Positions 42,492-52,368 are shown, numbered from the stretch's first letter. The stretch: DNA of 64,000 bases from Rhizobium johnstonii 3841 (GCF_000009265.1 NC_008383.1:1-64000); one strand, 5' to 3'. Numbers and translations are program-made. Notes: generated by a model not told the origin, from the letters alone.

Positions 42492-42740
42492 TCAATGTAG
42501 ACGGATGTTCTCGCGACCAGGAAAATCTGGTCGTGAGCTTGAAGCGTCGAAGACGACGAGCTGGGTTTCGTCCTGCGCGTCGGCAAAGGGCAACGGCCGC
42601 CGTAACATCGCAATAGGATGATCCGGGATTGAGACAGGGACCATTCCCGACTGACCGATCAGCTCGAGAACGACCCGATAGGTATTAGCTTTGATGGTGC
42701 CGCTAAATCCGACAGCAGCTACAGCTCTTCCGTTGATCGT
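42492..42740 (-). other. Possible decayed coding segment, unknown family
   Basis: The 570 bases between the AraC pseudogene and the LacI gene contain no intact gene. On the minus strand an 82-codon frame without a usable start has protein-like composition (TIKANTYRVVLELIGQSG, PVSIPDHPIAML, DETQLVVFDASSSRPDF). The frame just upstream adds WTGWAREGFIDLVND. I do not recognise the family. It may be a frameshifted gene remnant. Confidence 0.25.
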
Positions 42741-42919
42741 TCACCAGATCAATGAAACCCTCACGCGCCCAACCGGTCCATTGCATCGGCATCGCCTTAA
42801 GCGAAAGACAGGTTGTATAATTACCCTCGACCGCTCTGCACCCGTGTTGTTGCTGGCATCGATCGCGTCGATGCCTGGATGCGTACACGTGCGATGCCGT
42901 CGCGAGAACGATTGACCAA

Positions 42920-43900
42920 TTAAGCGCTTGAACGTAGGACCAGCATTCCCGACAGTATGCGCGTGAATCCATTATCGGACGCCTTGATGTTGGGATCGTC
43001 GATCAGACTTACTGCCTCCTGCACCATCCGCTCGACCGGTTGGCGGATCGTCGTGAGTTGGTAGGAACTCCAGCTCGCCATCGGGATATCGTCGAAACCG
43101 GCGACGGCGAGATCCTGCGGGATGCGCAATCCCCGCTCTTTTGCCGCATCGATGACCGCCAAAGCCATGATGTCGTTGCAGCAGAAGATCGCGTCCGGCG
43201 GCTGGACGGCCGAAAGAAGGTGGACAGCTGCCTGCTTTCCGATCTCATACTGGTAGTTTCCGCTTGCTTGCGCGTGAATGGTTCGCCCCGCCTCGGCAAG
43301 CACATCACGAAACCCTCGAACGCGCTCGGCATGGGTCGATGTATTGGCGACGCCACCGATCAAGCTGATCCTCTGGCAACCACGGTCGAGCAACAGCCGA
43401 CCGATATCGCGGCCACCCTGGTAATTGTCGCAGGAGACCGCGTTGATGCGCATGTCGCGCTGTATCCGGTTGAGCAGAACGGCCTTGATCTGGTTTTGCC
43501 GGCACGCACGCGCCATGTTCGATGTCAGAGATGCGGAAGTGACGATGATGCCCGACGGACGTGCCGCCAGTACCTGGTCCGTGACCGCGTCGATGTTGCA
43601 GTCACTCGGCAGGGCGTAAACCAGCAACTGGCGCCCGCTCTCTTGCAGGTGTCTTGCGAGCGTATCGAGCACGAGCGGGTAAAAGGGGTTGTGAAGGTCT
43701 CCCGCAACCAGCGTTATCGTGCTTGCCGCCACGGCTTTGGCGGTCCGTCGGGCCGGGCTGATGTAACCGATCTCCTCCGCGACCGCGAAGATCTTCTTCT
43801 TCTTTTCGGGGTTGATCGGTGCCCCTGGTGTGAAGGCTCGGGAAACAGCCGCGATCGAGACGCCGGCTACATGAGCAACTTGTTTTGCCGTGGGCTTCAT
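42920..43900 (-). CDS. LacI family transcriptional regulator
   Basis: A 326-aa LacI/GalR repressor. The N-terminal HTH is TAKQVAHVAGVSIAAVSRAF, followed by a shortened hinge, and a periplasmic-binding-like domain covers about 60-320 (ITLVAGDLHNPFYPLVLD, PDAIFCCNDIMALAVIDA, LAVAGFDDIPMASWS). It is divergent from the HisD-family gene across 90 nt that hold a palindrome. It probably controls that gene, and perhaps pntAB, in response to a sugar- or polyol-like ligand. Confidence 0.9.
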   Translation of the reverse strand: MKPTAKQVAHVAGVSIAAVSRAFTPGAPINPEKKKKIFAVAEEIGYISPARRTAKAVAASTITLVAGDLHNPFYPLVLDTLARHLQESGRQLLVYALPSDCNIDAVTDQVLAARPSGIIVTSASLTSNMARACRQNQIKAVLLNRIQRDMRINAVSCDNYQGGRDIGRLLLDRGCQRISLIGGVANTSTHAERVRGFRDVLAEAGRTIHAQASGNYQYEIGKQAAVHLLSAVQPPDAIFCCNDIMALAVIDAAKERGLRIPQDLAVAGFDDIPMASWSSYQLTTIRQPVERMVQEAVSLIDDPNIKASDNGFTRILSGMLVLRSSA

Positions 43901-43911
43901 CGATGGCGTCT

Positions 43912-43924
43912 TGAAAATTTTTCA
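43912..43924. promoter_or_regulatory. Palindrome between the LacI and HisD-family genes
   Basis: TGAAAA-T-TTTTCA is a perfect 13-bp inverted repeat 12 nt from the LacI start codon and 66 nt before the HisD-family start. It is a candidate operator for the LacI regulator, although LacI sites usually have a CG centre. Confidence 0.4.
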
Positions 43925-43990
43925 CTACATGCATGAAATCTTGCAACGCAGATGTAGCAGCTTATGCTGTCTTCAGAAAGGGAGAAGACG

Positions 43991-45301
43991 ATGGCTACTA
44001 CCTATATCAAACGCGGAAAGCCGGAAAACGAGCGCTCCGAAGACGATCAGAAGGTCCGTTTTACCGTTGAAAATATCCTGAAGGATATCGAGGCTCGAGG
44101 CGACGCCGCGGTCCGCGAACTTTCAGAAAAATTCGACAAATACTCGCCGGCGTCCTTCAAGCTCTCTGCGAGCGAGATCGAGGCGCTGATGAACCGGGTT
44201 TCGGCTCGTGACATGGAAGACATCAAATTCGCCCAGGCGCAGGTTCGCAATTTCGCACAGGCTCAGCGCGACTCCATGCTCGATATCGAGGTCGAGACAT
44301 TGCCGGGCGTTATTCTTGGGCACAAGAACATCCCCGTTCAGTCGGTCGGCTGCTACATTCCCGGAGGGAAGTTTCCGATGGTGGCTTCGGCTCACATGTC
44401 GGTTGCGACCGCCTCTGTGGCCGGCGTGCCGCGGATTGCTGCCGCAACACCGGCATTCAAGGGTGAACCGAACCCGGCCGTCATCGCGGCGATGTATCTT
44501 GGCGGCGCCCACGAAATCTACGTGCTGGGCGGCATCCAGGCCATCGGAGCACTTGCAATCGGCACCGAGACGATTGAGCCGGTGCATATGCTCGTCGGCC
44601 CCGGAAATGCCTTCGTTGCCGAGGCGAAGCGTCAGTTGTACGGCCGTGTGGGGATCGACCTTTTTGCCGGCCCGACAGAAACGATGGTCATTGCCGATGA
44701 AACCGTCGATGCGGAGATCTGCGCGACAGACCTGCTTGGACAGGCTGAACATGGCTATAACTCGCCGGCAGTCCTGGTCACCAATTCGCACAAGCTTGCG
44801 CAGGCAACGCTGACGGAAATCGACCGCATCCTGAAAATCTTGCCCACTGCCGACACCGCGTCAAAGAGCTGGGCGGACTATGGTGAGATTATCGTTTGTG
44901 ACACCTATGAGGAGATGCTCGACGTTGCCAATGACATCGCCTCGGAGCATGTCCAGGTCATGACCGACCGGGACGACTGGTTCCTTGCCAACATGCATTC
45001 GTATGGCGCCCTGTTCCTTGGCCCCCGCACCAATGTCGCCAATGGCGACAAGGTCATTGGCACCAATCACACGCTGCCGACGAAGAAGGCCGGCCGCTAC
45101 ACCGGCGGTCTTTGGGTGGGGAAATTCATCAAGACACATTCCTACCAGAAGGTTCTGACGGATGAGGCGGCCGCAATGATCGGCGAATATTGTTCGCGGC
45201 TTTGCATGCTCGAAGGTTTCATCGGTCACGCGGAACAAGCCAATGTGCGCGTGAGGCGTTATGGCGGGCGCAACGTCGGCTACGGAACGGCGGCCGAATG
45301 A
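43991..45301 (+). CDS. Histidinol dehydrogenase family protein (HpsN-like sulfopropanediol dehydrogenase group)
   Basis: A 436-aa zinc- and NAD-dependent dehydrogenase of the HisD family. Characteristic segments are VQSVGCYIPGGKFPM, HMLVGPGNAFVAEAKRQLYG, IDLFAGPTETMVIAD and LLGQAEHGYNSPAVL; the zinc/catalytic His lies in SEHVQVM. A regulated stand-alone copy beside a LacI gene, away from his genes, is typical of catabolic paralogues such as HpsN, which oxidises 2,3-dihydroxypropane-1-sulfonate. The exact substrate is inferred. ATG 43991 follows GGGAG. pntA comes 163 nt later. Confidence 0.85.
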   Translation: MATTYIKRGKPENERSEDDQKVRFTVENILKDIEARGDAAVRELSEKFDKYSPASFKLSASEIEALMNRVSARDMEDIKFAQAQVRNFAQAQRDSMLDIEVETLPGVILGHKNIPVQSVGCYIPGGKFPMVASAHMSVATASVAGVPRIAAATPAFKGEPNPAVIAAMYLGGAHEIYVLGGIQAIGALAIGTETIEPVHMLVGPGNAFVAEAKRQLYGRVGIDLFAGPTETMVIADETVDAEICATDLLGQAEHGYNSPAVLVTNSHKLAQATLTEIDRILKILPTADTASKSWADYGEIIVCDTYEEMLDVANDIASEHVQVMTDRDDWFLANMHSYGALFLGPRTNVANGDKVIGTNHTLPTKKAGRYTGGLWVGKFIKTHSYQKVLTDEAAAMIGEYCSRLCMLEGFIGHAEQANVRVRRYGGRNVGYGTAAE

Positions 45302-45464
45302 TTGCCTGAATTAGGCTAGCGTTCAGACGCTTTTGCCTTGGTCCCTCGGACCGCAAAGGCATCTCATGACATCGCCAACAATAAGTTTTGGCCGGCGGCT
45401 GTCGCCACCGTCCATGACTGCGCGCTCACGAGTCTGTGAGAACGCGAGGAGGAGAGGAGGGGCA

Positions 45465-47039
45465 ATGAGGATCGGAACTCCACGTGAAATATGTGCCGAT
45501 GAAGCGCGCGTTGCTATGACGCCCGACAGCGCGGCCCATTTGCAGAAGCTCGGCCACACCTGCTTGATTGAGTCAGGCGCCGGTCTTCTGGCGGGATTTA
45601 CTGACGAGGCCTACCGCGATGCGGGTGTCGAGATTGTCGAAAGCGCGACGGAGCTCTTCCGGTCAGCGGACGTTATCGCAAAGGTGCGCCCGCCGGAACT
45701 CATCGAAATCGACAGTATCGACGCTGGAAAGACGATGATCTCGTTTTTCTATCCAGCCCAGAATGACGTGCTGCTTGCGCGGGCGATCGACAGGGGCGTC
45801 AACGTCATAGCGATGGATATGGTGCCGCGCATCTCGCGCGCTCAGAAGATGGATGCTTTGTCCTCAATGGCCAACATCGCCGGCTACCGCGCCGTGATCG
45901 AGGCGGGCAGCAATTTCGGCCGCTTCTTCACCGGCCAGGTGACGGCTGCCGGCAAGGTGCCGCCGGCCAAGGTGCTGGTCATCGGGGCTGGCGTCGCCGG
46001 CCTGGCCGCCATCGGCACGGCGACATCCTTGGGCGCCATCACCTATGCCTTCGACGTGCGCCCAGAGGTTGCCGAACAGATCGAAAGCATGGGTGCCGAG
46101 TTCGTCTTCCTCGACTTTGGCGATCAGCAACAGGATGGAGCGGCGTCCGGGGGATATGCGACGCCGTCGTCGCCAGAGTTTCGTCAGAAGCAGCTCGATA
46201 CGTTCCGCTCGCTCACACCCGAAATCGACATCGTCATTACCACCGCCCTGATCTCCGGTCGCGATGCGCCAAAGCTTTGGCTGGCCGATATGGTGGCGAT
46301 GATGAAGCCTGGTTCCGTGGTCGTTGACCTTGCCGCCGAACGGGGCGGAAACTGCGAGCTCACGGTCGAAGGCACACGGATTGTATCGGGCAATGGTGTC
46401 ATAGTCATTGGCTATACGGATTTTCCGAGCCGCATGGCGACACAATCTTCCACCCTTTACGCCACCAACATCCGCCACATGCTGGCGGATCTGACCCCTG
46501 CAAGGGACGGAATTCTCGTCCACAACATGGAAGACGACGTCATACGCGGAGCAACCGTCGCCTTTGAAAGCGCCGTGACATTCCCGCCGCCACCGCCGAA
46601 GGTGCAGGCAATTGCGGTGCAGAAGGTCAAGCAGAAGCCAAAGGAACCGAGCCGCGAAGAGCGGCGCCAGCGGGAAGCTGCGGCCTTTCGAGCACAGACC
46701 CGCAGCCAAGTCGCCTTGCTCGCCTTCGCAACCTTACTCTTGCTGGTTGCCGGCGCTTACGCCCCGGCAAGCTTCATGAACCATCTGATCGTCTTCGCGC
46801 TGTCCTGCTTTATCGGGTTCCAGGTGATCTGGAACGTCTCGCACGCTCTTCACACTCCGCTCATGGCTGTCACCAACGCCGTCTCCGGCATTGTGATCCT
46901 CGGCGCGCTGCTGCAGATCGGCTCGGCATCGATCCCGGTAACGATCCTTGCGTCGATCGCCGTCCTCATATCGACGATCAACATCGTCGGCGGCTTCTTC
47001 GTCACGCGGCGCATGCTGGCAATGTTCCAGAAGTCCTGA
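45465..47039 (+). CDS. pntA: NAD(P) transhydrogenase alpha subunit (fused PntA)
   Basis: Proton-translocating transhydrogenase subunit of 524 aa. The N-terminal NAD(H)-binding part has MRIGTPREICADEARVAMTP, VLVIGAGVAGLAAIGTATSL and the mobile loop VVVDLAAERGGN. It ends with four hydrophobic segments (about 425-520), so alpha-1 and alpha-2 are fused as in E. coli, whereas many alphaproteobacteria have separate pntAA and pntAB. A charged linker (KQKPKEPSREERRQRE) joins the two. ATG 45465 follows GAGGAGAGGAGG; the longer frame has no site. It balances NADH and NADPH using the proton gradient. Confidence 0.93.
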   Translation: MRIGTPREICADEARVAMTPDSAAHLQKLGHTCLIESGAGLLAGFTDEAYRDAGVEIVESATELFRSADVIAKVRPPELIEIDSIDAGKTMISFFYPAQNDVLLARAIDRGVNVIAMDMVPRISRAQKMDALSSMANIAGYRAVIEAGSNFGRFFTGQVTAAGKVPPAKVLVIGAGVAGLAAIGTATSLGAITYAFDVRPEVAEQIESMGAEFVFLDFGDQQQDGAASGGYATPSSPEFRQKQLDTFRSLTPEIDIVITTALISGRDAPKLWLADMVAMMKPGSVVVDLAAERGGNCELTVEGTRIVSGNGVIVIGYTDFPSRMATQSSTLYATNIRHMLADLTPARDGILVHNMEDDVIRGATVAFESAVTFPPPPPKVQAIAVQKVKQKPKEPSREERRQREAAAFRAQTRSQVALLAFATLLLLVAGAYAPASFMNHLIVFALSCFIGFQVIWNVSHALHTPLMAVTNAVSGIVILGALLQIGSASIPVTILASIAVLISTINIVGGFFVTRRMLAMFQKS

Positions 47040-47060
47040 AAAACTGGAGGAGGAATCGTT

Positions 47061-48500
47061 TTGACAATCGGTATCATTTCAGCAGCCAATATCGCGGCGG
47101 CAATTCTGTTCATCCTCTCCCTTGGCGGGTTGTCGGGTCAGGAGAGCGCCAAGCGCGCGGTCTGGTATGGTATGGCGGGCATGGGCCTTGCCCTTGTCGC
47201 CGCCATCTTCGGCGCGGCTGGCGGCAGCTGGCTAAATCTTATCCTCATGATCGGTGGCGGCGCCCTCATCGGTTATGCTCTCGCACGCCGCGTCCAGATG
47301 ACGGAGATGCCGCAACTTGTGGCGGCGTTGCACTCATTTGTCGGGCTGGCAGCGGTCTTCATCAGCTTTAACACCCATCTGGAGGCGGCGCGCGTTGCCG
47401 CGCTCGACGAGACGAGCCGCACTGGTCTTGCTGGTTATCCCGCGATCCTGGCGCAGAAGGACGCTGTCGAGCTTCTGATCATGAAGGCTGAAATCTTCAT
47501 TGGCGTCTTCATCGGAGCTGTGACCTTCACGGGCTCGGTCATCGCATTCGGCAAGCTTGCCGGCAAGGTGGATGGCAAGGCGAGGAAGCTCGCGGGCGGG
47601 CACGGGCTGAACGCTGCTGCAGCACTTTTGTCCGTCGCACTCCTCATCATCTATTATCAAAGCGGCGGTCTCTTGCCCCTTGCTGTCATGACGGCGCTCG
47701 CTCTGTTCATTGGCTTCCACCTGATCATGGGAATCGGCGGCGCCGACATGCCGGTCGTTGTTTCGATGCTCAACAGCTATTCCGGATGGGCCGCGGCCGC
47801 GATCGGCTTCACGCTCGGCAATGATCTCCTGATCGTCACCGGCGCGCTCGTCGGCTCCTCAGGAGCGATCCTCTCCTATATCATGTGCAAGGCGATGAAC
47901 CGCTCGTTCATTTCGGTGATCCTGGGCGGGTTTGGCACCAAGGCCGGACCGCTCCTCGAGATCACTGGTGAACAGGTCGCCATCGATTCCGCCGGTGTTG
48001 CCGCGGCGCTGAACGACGCCCAGAGCATCATTATCGTGCCGGGCTATGGAATGGCTGTGGCCCAGGCGCAACAAGCCGTGTCGGACCTGACCCGCAGACT
48101 GCGCGCCACCGGCAAGACGGTCCGGTTCGCCATCCATCCTGTCGCCGGACGCCTGCCAGGCCATATGAACGTCCTGCTCGCTGAAGCCAAGGTGCCTTAT
48201 GACATCGTGCTCGAGATGGATGAGATCAACGAAGACTTCGCCTCGACCGACGTCGTTATCGTCATTGGTTCGAATGACATCGTCAATCCAGCCGCGCAGG
48301 AAGACGCGAACTCTCCCATAGCAGGGATGCCGGTGCTCGAAGTCTGGAAGGCCAAGCAGGTCTTCGTCTCCAAGCGAGGGCAGGGGACAGGCTATTCCGG
48401 CATCGAAAACCCGCTGTTCTTCAGGGAGAACACCAGAATGTTCTATGGCGATGCCCGCAGAAGCCTCGAAGAACTGATGCCGAAGGTCGTTTCAGTCTGA
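47061..48500 (+). CDS. pntB: NAD(P) transhydrogenase beta subunit (PntB)
   Basis: The 479-aa beta subunit. About nine membrane segments (1-280; for example NIAAAILFILSLGGLSG) are followed by the NADP(H)-binding domain with IIIVPGYGMAVAQAQQ, AIHPVAGRLPGHMNVLLAEA and IVIGSNDIVNPAAQED, which are strictly family-typical. It starts at TTG 47061 behind GGAGGAGG, 21 nt after pntA. The length matches E. coli PntB (462 aa) plus a short extension. Confidence 0.93.
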   Translation: MTIGIISAANIAAAILFILSLGGLSGQESAKRAVWYGMAGMGLALVAAIFGAAGGSWLNLILMIGGGALIGYALARRVQMTEMPQLVAALHSFVGLAAVFISFNTHLEAARVAALDETSRTGLAGYPAILAQKDAVELLIMKAEIFIGVFIGAVTFTGSVIAFGKLAGKVDGKARKLAGGHGLNAAAALLSVALLIIYYQSGGLLPLAVMTALALFIGFHLIMGIGGADMPVVVSMLNSYSGWAAAAIGFTLGNDLLIVTGALVGSSGAILSYIMCKAMNRSFISVILGGFGTKAGPLLEITGEQVAIDSAGVAAALNDAQSIIIVPGYGMAVAQAQQAVSDLTRRLRATGKTVRFAIHPVAGRLPGHMNVLLAEAKVPYDIVLEMDEINEDFASTDVVIVIGSNDIVNPAAQEDANSPIAGMPVLEVWKAKQVFVSKRGQGTGYSGIENPLFFRENTRMFYGDARRSLEELMPKVVSV

Positions 48501-48651
48501 TCAGGCGGCCGGGTGATTTGCTTCCCACGCCGGCCGCTCGCCTCCACGTACCGACCGGGGCGTGGGTCCGGATTTAGCGGCAATGACCGGTCTTCGTTGA
48601 AAGTCAATAACCGACCTGACCGGGCGTGTTTCTCAATCAAAATGGTGCCGA

Positions 48652-50592
48652 ATGTCTGACATCGTCCGTTATCCACCAGCGAAATCAACCGTTGCGCGCG
48701 CCCTGATCGATAAGGAGAAGTACCTCAAATGGTACGAGGAAAGCGTCGAGAACCCGGACAAATTCTGGGGCAAGCACGGTAGGCGGATCGACTGGTTCAA
48801 GCCCTATACCAAGGTTAAGAACACTTCCTTTACCGGCAAGGTTTCGATCAAGTGGTTCGAGGACGGTCAGACAAACGTCTCCTACAATTGCATCGACCGT
48901 CATCTGAAAACGAATGGCGACCAGGTGGCGATCATCTGGGAGGGCGACAACCCCTATATCGACAAGAAGGTCACCTATAACGAACTCTACGAGCATGTCT
49001 GCCGGATGGCGAACGTGTTGAAGAAGCACGGCGTCAAGAAGGGTGATCGCGTCACCATCTACATGCCGATGATCCCGGAAGCCGCCTATGCGATGCTCGC
49101 CTGCGCCCGCATCGGCGCGGTGCATTCGGTCGTCTTCGGCGGTTTCTCGCCCGAGGCGCTGGCGGGGCGCATTGTCGACTGCGAATCCACCTTCGTCATC
49201 ACCTGCGACGAAGGCGTGCGCGGCGGCAAGCCGGTGCCGCTGAAGGACAATACCGATACGGCGATCGATATCGCCGCTCGACAGCATGTCAGGGTCAGCA
49301 AGGTGCTGGTCGTTCGCCGCACCGGCGGCAAGACCGGCTGGGCGCCGGGCCGCGATCTCTGGCATCACCAGGAAATCGCCACGGTGAAGCCGGAATGCCC
49401 GCCGGTGAAGATGAAGGCGGAAGACCCGCTCTTCATTCTTTATACGTCAGGCTCGACCGGCAAACCGAAGGGCGTGCTGCACACGACGGGCGGTTATCTC
49501 GTCTATGCGGCGATGACGCATGAATATGTCTTCGACTATCATGACGGCGACGTCTATTGGTGCACCGCCGATGTCGGCTGGGTCACCGGCCACTCCTATA
49601 TCGTCTACGGGCCGCTCGCCAACTGCGCAACGACGCTGATGTTCGAGGGTGTTCCGAATTTCCCCGATCAGGGCCGCTTCTGGGAAGTCATCGACAAACA
49701 TAAGGTCAACATCTTCTATACGGCGCCAACGGCGATCCGCTCGCTGATGGGCGCCGGTGACGACTTCGTGACGCGCTCGTCGGTGCGCCTGCTCGGCACG
49801 GTGGGCGAGCCGATCAATCCCGAGGCCTGGGAATGGTATTACAATGTCGTCGGCGACAAGCGCTGCCCTGTCATCGATACGTGGTGGCAGACGGAAACCG
49901 GCGGCCATATGATCACGCCGCTGCCCGGCGCCATCGATCTGAAACCCGGTTCTGCGACAGTGCCGTTCTTTGGCATCAAGCCGCAGCTGGTCGACAATGA
50001 AGGCAAGGTGCTGGAAGGGGCCGCCGACGGCAATCTCTGCATCACCGACAGCTGGCCGGGCCAGATGCGCACGGTCTATGGCGATCACGACCGTTTCATC
50101 CAGACGTATTTCTCCACCTACAAGGGCAAGTATTTCACCGGCGACGGCTGCCGGCGCGATGCGGACGGCTATTACTGGATCACCGGCCGTGTCGACGACG
50201 TGCTCAACGTCTCCGGCCACCGGCTCGGCACCGCGGAGGTGGAATCCGCACTCGTCTCGCACAATCTGGTCTCGGAAGCCGCGGTTGTCGGTTATCCGCA
50301 TCCGATCAAGGGCCAGGGCATCTATTGCTATGTGACGCTGATGGCCGGTCACGAAGGAACGGACACGCTCCGCCAGGAACTGGTGAAACATGTGCGTGCC
50401 GAAATCGGCCCGATCGCCGCACCCGACAAGATCCAGTTTGCGCCCGGCCTGCCGAAGACCCGTTCCGGCAAGATCATGCGCCGGATCCTGCGCAAGATCG
50501 CCGAAGACGATTTCGGCGCGCTTGGCGATACCTCGACGCTCGCCGATCCGGCCGTCGTCGACGATCTGATCGCCAACCGGCAGAACAGGTGA
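48652..50592 (+). CDS. acs: Acetyl-CoA synthetase (acetate-CoA ligase)
   Basis: A full-length 646-aa AMP-forming acetate-CoA ligase that activates acetate for central metabolism. Motifs present are YTSGSTGKPKGV (AMP/ATP loop), the acyl pocket region WWQTETGG, YFTGDGCRRDADGYYWITGR, and the lysine that is acetylated to control activity in RSGKIMRRILRKIA. Codon use is strongly GC-biased, like a housekeeping gene. It follows pntB after 151 nt on the same strand. It may be a duplicate of the chromosomal gene carried with the redox module. Confidence 0.95.
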   Translation: MSDIVRYPPAKSTVARALIDKEKYLKWYEESVENPDKFWGKHGRRIDWFKPYTKVKNTSFTGKVSIKWFEDGQTNVSYNCIDRHLKTNGDQVAIIWEGDNPYIDKKVTYNELYEHVCRMANVLKKHGVKKGDRVTIYMPMIPEAAYAMLACARIGAVHSVVFGGFSPEALAGRIVDCESTFVITCDEGVRGGKPVPLKDNTDTAIDIAARQHVRVSKVLVVRRTGGKTGWAPGRDLWHHQEIATVKPECPPVKMKAEDPLFILYTSGSTGKPKGVLHTTGGYLVYAAMTHEYVFDYHDGDVYWCTADVGWVTGHSYIVYGPLANCATTLMFEGVPNFPDQGRFWEVIDKHKVNIFYTAPTAIRSLMGAGDDFVTRSSVRLLGTVGEPINPEAWEWYYNVVGDKRCPVIDTWWQTETGGHMITPLPGAIDLKPGSATVPFFGIKPQLVDNEGKVLEGAADGNLCITDSWPGQMRTVYGDHDRFIQTYFSTYKGKYFTGDGCRRDADGYYWITGRVDDVLNVSGHRLGTAEVESALVSHNLVSEAAVVGYPHPIKGQGIYCYVTLMAGHEGTDTLRQELVKHVRAEIGPIAAPDKIQFAPGLPKTRSGKIMRRILRKIAEDDFGALGDTSTLADPAVVDDLIANRQNR

Positions 50593-50623
50593 CCGTGACG
50601 ACTGCAGGCGTTGCCGAGTGCTG

Positions 50624-51606
50624 CTAATCCTGCATATCTGAGCGAAGTCCGCGCCCGCTTACGGGCGAGGTGACGTACCCCGTTACCCGAGGGGATTGTG
50701 GCGGAAGCGGTTGTAGCCTTGCCGTATTGGCGATCTGGCCAATACCCTCAATCGAAACCACGACCTTGTCGCCATCCTTCAAGAACCGGGGTGGCTCAAA
50801 GCCGATCCCGACCCGACACCGGCAGGTGTGCCAGTGGCGATGATGTCTCCGGGCAACAGCGTGACGCTGCGGGAGATGACCTCGATCAGGGTGGGGATGT
50901 CGAAGATGAGATCCTTTGTCGAAGTTTTCTGGCGCTCTTCGCCGTTGACCGTACAGGTGATTTCCACGTTCGCTATATCAAGTTCGTCTTTCGTCACGAT
51001 CCAGGGGCCGATCGGTCCGAACCCGTCGATTCCTTTGCCGAGGAACCACTGCTTGTGCTTCTTCTGCAGGTCGCGTGCTGTAACGTCGTTGAACACGGTA
51101 TATCCGAAGACGTGATCCAACGCGCGCTCGGCCGTGATGAAGCGACCAGCCTTACCGATCACGACAGCCAACTCCGCTTCGTAATCGACGGCCTCGTCAA
51201 GGCCCGGCCAGAGAGGAATATCTCCGAAGGGTCGCGCAAGGGAGGAAGAAGGTTTTGTGAATATGATGGGATGTTCCGGGATGGCTTCGGCCGCGGTCGC
51301 TCCGGCGTCGAACCCGCTTTTCGTGAACTCATGGGCGTGAGCGTGATAGTTCTTGCCAACGCAGAACACATTATGCGGCGGATTGGTGATTGGCGGCAGG
51401 AGATCGTCGATCGCAATGGCCGTGCTCCCCTCCAACGGCGCCGATCGTTTCTGCCGGCCTATCTCAGCGATCAGACTGACCATGTCTTCATGGGTGGACG
51501 GCGCCAGGTCCGGAAAGGCTTCCGCTGCCGGCGTGTAGCGTTCGCCGGAAGGATCTATGACGACCACTTTGCGCTGACCGTCGACAATTATCGTTGCGAG
51601 TTTCAT
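50624..51606 (-). pseudogene. Fumarylacetoacetate hydrolase family gene with a 3' frameshift
   Basis: A FAH-family hydrolase (about 285 aa). From ATG 51606 it shows VFCVGKNYHAHAHEF, the metal-ligand region VDYEAELAVVIGKAG, and GYTVFNDVTARDLQ. Near the end, a tandem duplication of a 5-bp unit (CCCGA twice, 50807-50816 on the plus strand) shifts the frame. The current ORF stops at 50779 with a foreign tail, SGSALSHPGS. Without the duplication the expected end, IGFEPPRFLKDGDKVVVSIE, is encoded in the other frame, open to TAG 50624. The lost C-terminal strand completes the active-site dome, so activity is doubtful. Substrates of the family are acylpyruvate- and hydroxymuconate-type compounds. Confidence 0.78.
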
Positions 51607-51678
51607 CTTATGAACCAATCTAAACAAATGTTTCACGCTAAAAAGCGGTGTCTTGAGCGTGTTACCCGGAGAGCATCG

Positions 51679-52368
51679 TCAGCGCCCCGCACGCCGGGTC
51701 CGGTAGTGGCCAAGAAAGATGTCCACGGCCTCATCGATCACAGCCTGACGTTCAGATTGGCTGAACTTCTCATCGCGGCCCAGCACACGTATCCAAAGCA
51801 GCGGCTCATCGATCAGTCCGAGGAACTGACGGGCGGCACGCTCGCCGTCCTTGATCGTTAGGAGCCCCCGTTCGGCTTGCATTTCGATATAGGCCCGAAC
51901 AGCGCCCATCGCTGGCGTCTTGCCATGCTTGAAAAAGCTCTCCGTCAAGTCAGGAAAACGGGTGCCCTCGGCAATGATCATGCGCAGAAAGGCAATCGCT
52001 AGCGGCGGTTCCCAAAATGCCGCCACGGCTGCTGCAATCCGACGCAAGCCGACGTTTGGATCTGCCTGCGTCTCGGCTTCGGCGACGATATCCAAGACGG
52101 GGAAGGCGCTCCAGACGCGCTCGACGACGGCGCGAAACAGTTCTTCCTTACCGTCGGGAAACTGGTTGTAGAGAGTGCGCCGGGCTGCACCAGATTCCTG
52201 CGCCACCAGGTCCATGCTGGTGCCCTCGTAACCTTGCCGCAAGAAAACACGGGTTGCAGCCGCCAGAATCGCATCTCGCTTGGAGAGAGCGGCCGTGGGT
52301 GTCGCCACAGCCTCGAAGATCGAAACCACGCCCTTGGGAGACAAGGCGGCGGGCGGACGGGACGGCAT
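51679..52368 (-). CDS. TetR/AcrR family transcriptional regulator
   Basis: A 229-aa repressor. The HTH is TSMDLVAQESGAARRTLYNQ (about 50-69), and a C-terminal TetR_C-like helical domain follows. It is divergent from an MFS transporter gene across about 105 nt that contain two related palindromes. The arrangement is typical of a drug- or metabolite-responsive exporter repressor that also represses itself. Confidence 0.9.
   Translation of the reverse strand: MPSRPPAALSPKGVVSIFEAVATPTAALSKRDAILAAATRVFLRQGYEGTSMDLVAQESGAARRTLYNQFPDGKEELFRAVVERVWSAFPVLDIVAEAETQADPNVGLRRIAAAVAAFWEPPLAIAFLRMIIAEGTRFPDLTESFFKHGKTPAMGAVRAYIEMQAERGLLTIKDGERAARQFLGLIDEPLLWIRVLGRDEKFSQSERQAVIDEAVDIFLGHYRTRRAGR

Noticed and set aside
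48505..48545. Terminator after pntB (GCGGCCGG ... CCGGCCGC)
   Set aside because: The stem is real, but the 17-nt loop and the absence of a T run make a terminator call weak.
49447..50391. 314-codon minus-strand ORF inside acs
   Set aside because: Antisense shadow of a highly conserved gene.
50698..51861. 387-codon plus-strand ORF over the FAH gene
   Set aside because: Antisense to a FAH-family frame with recognisable metal-site motifs; no family resemblance of its own.
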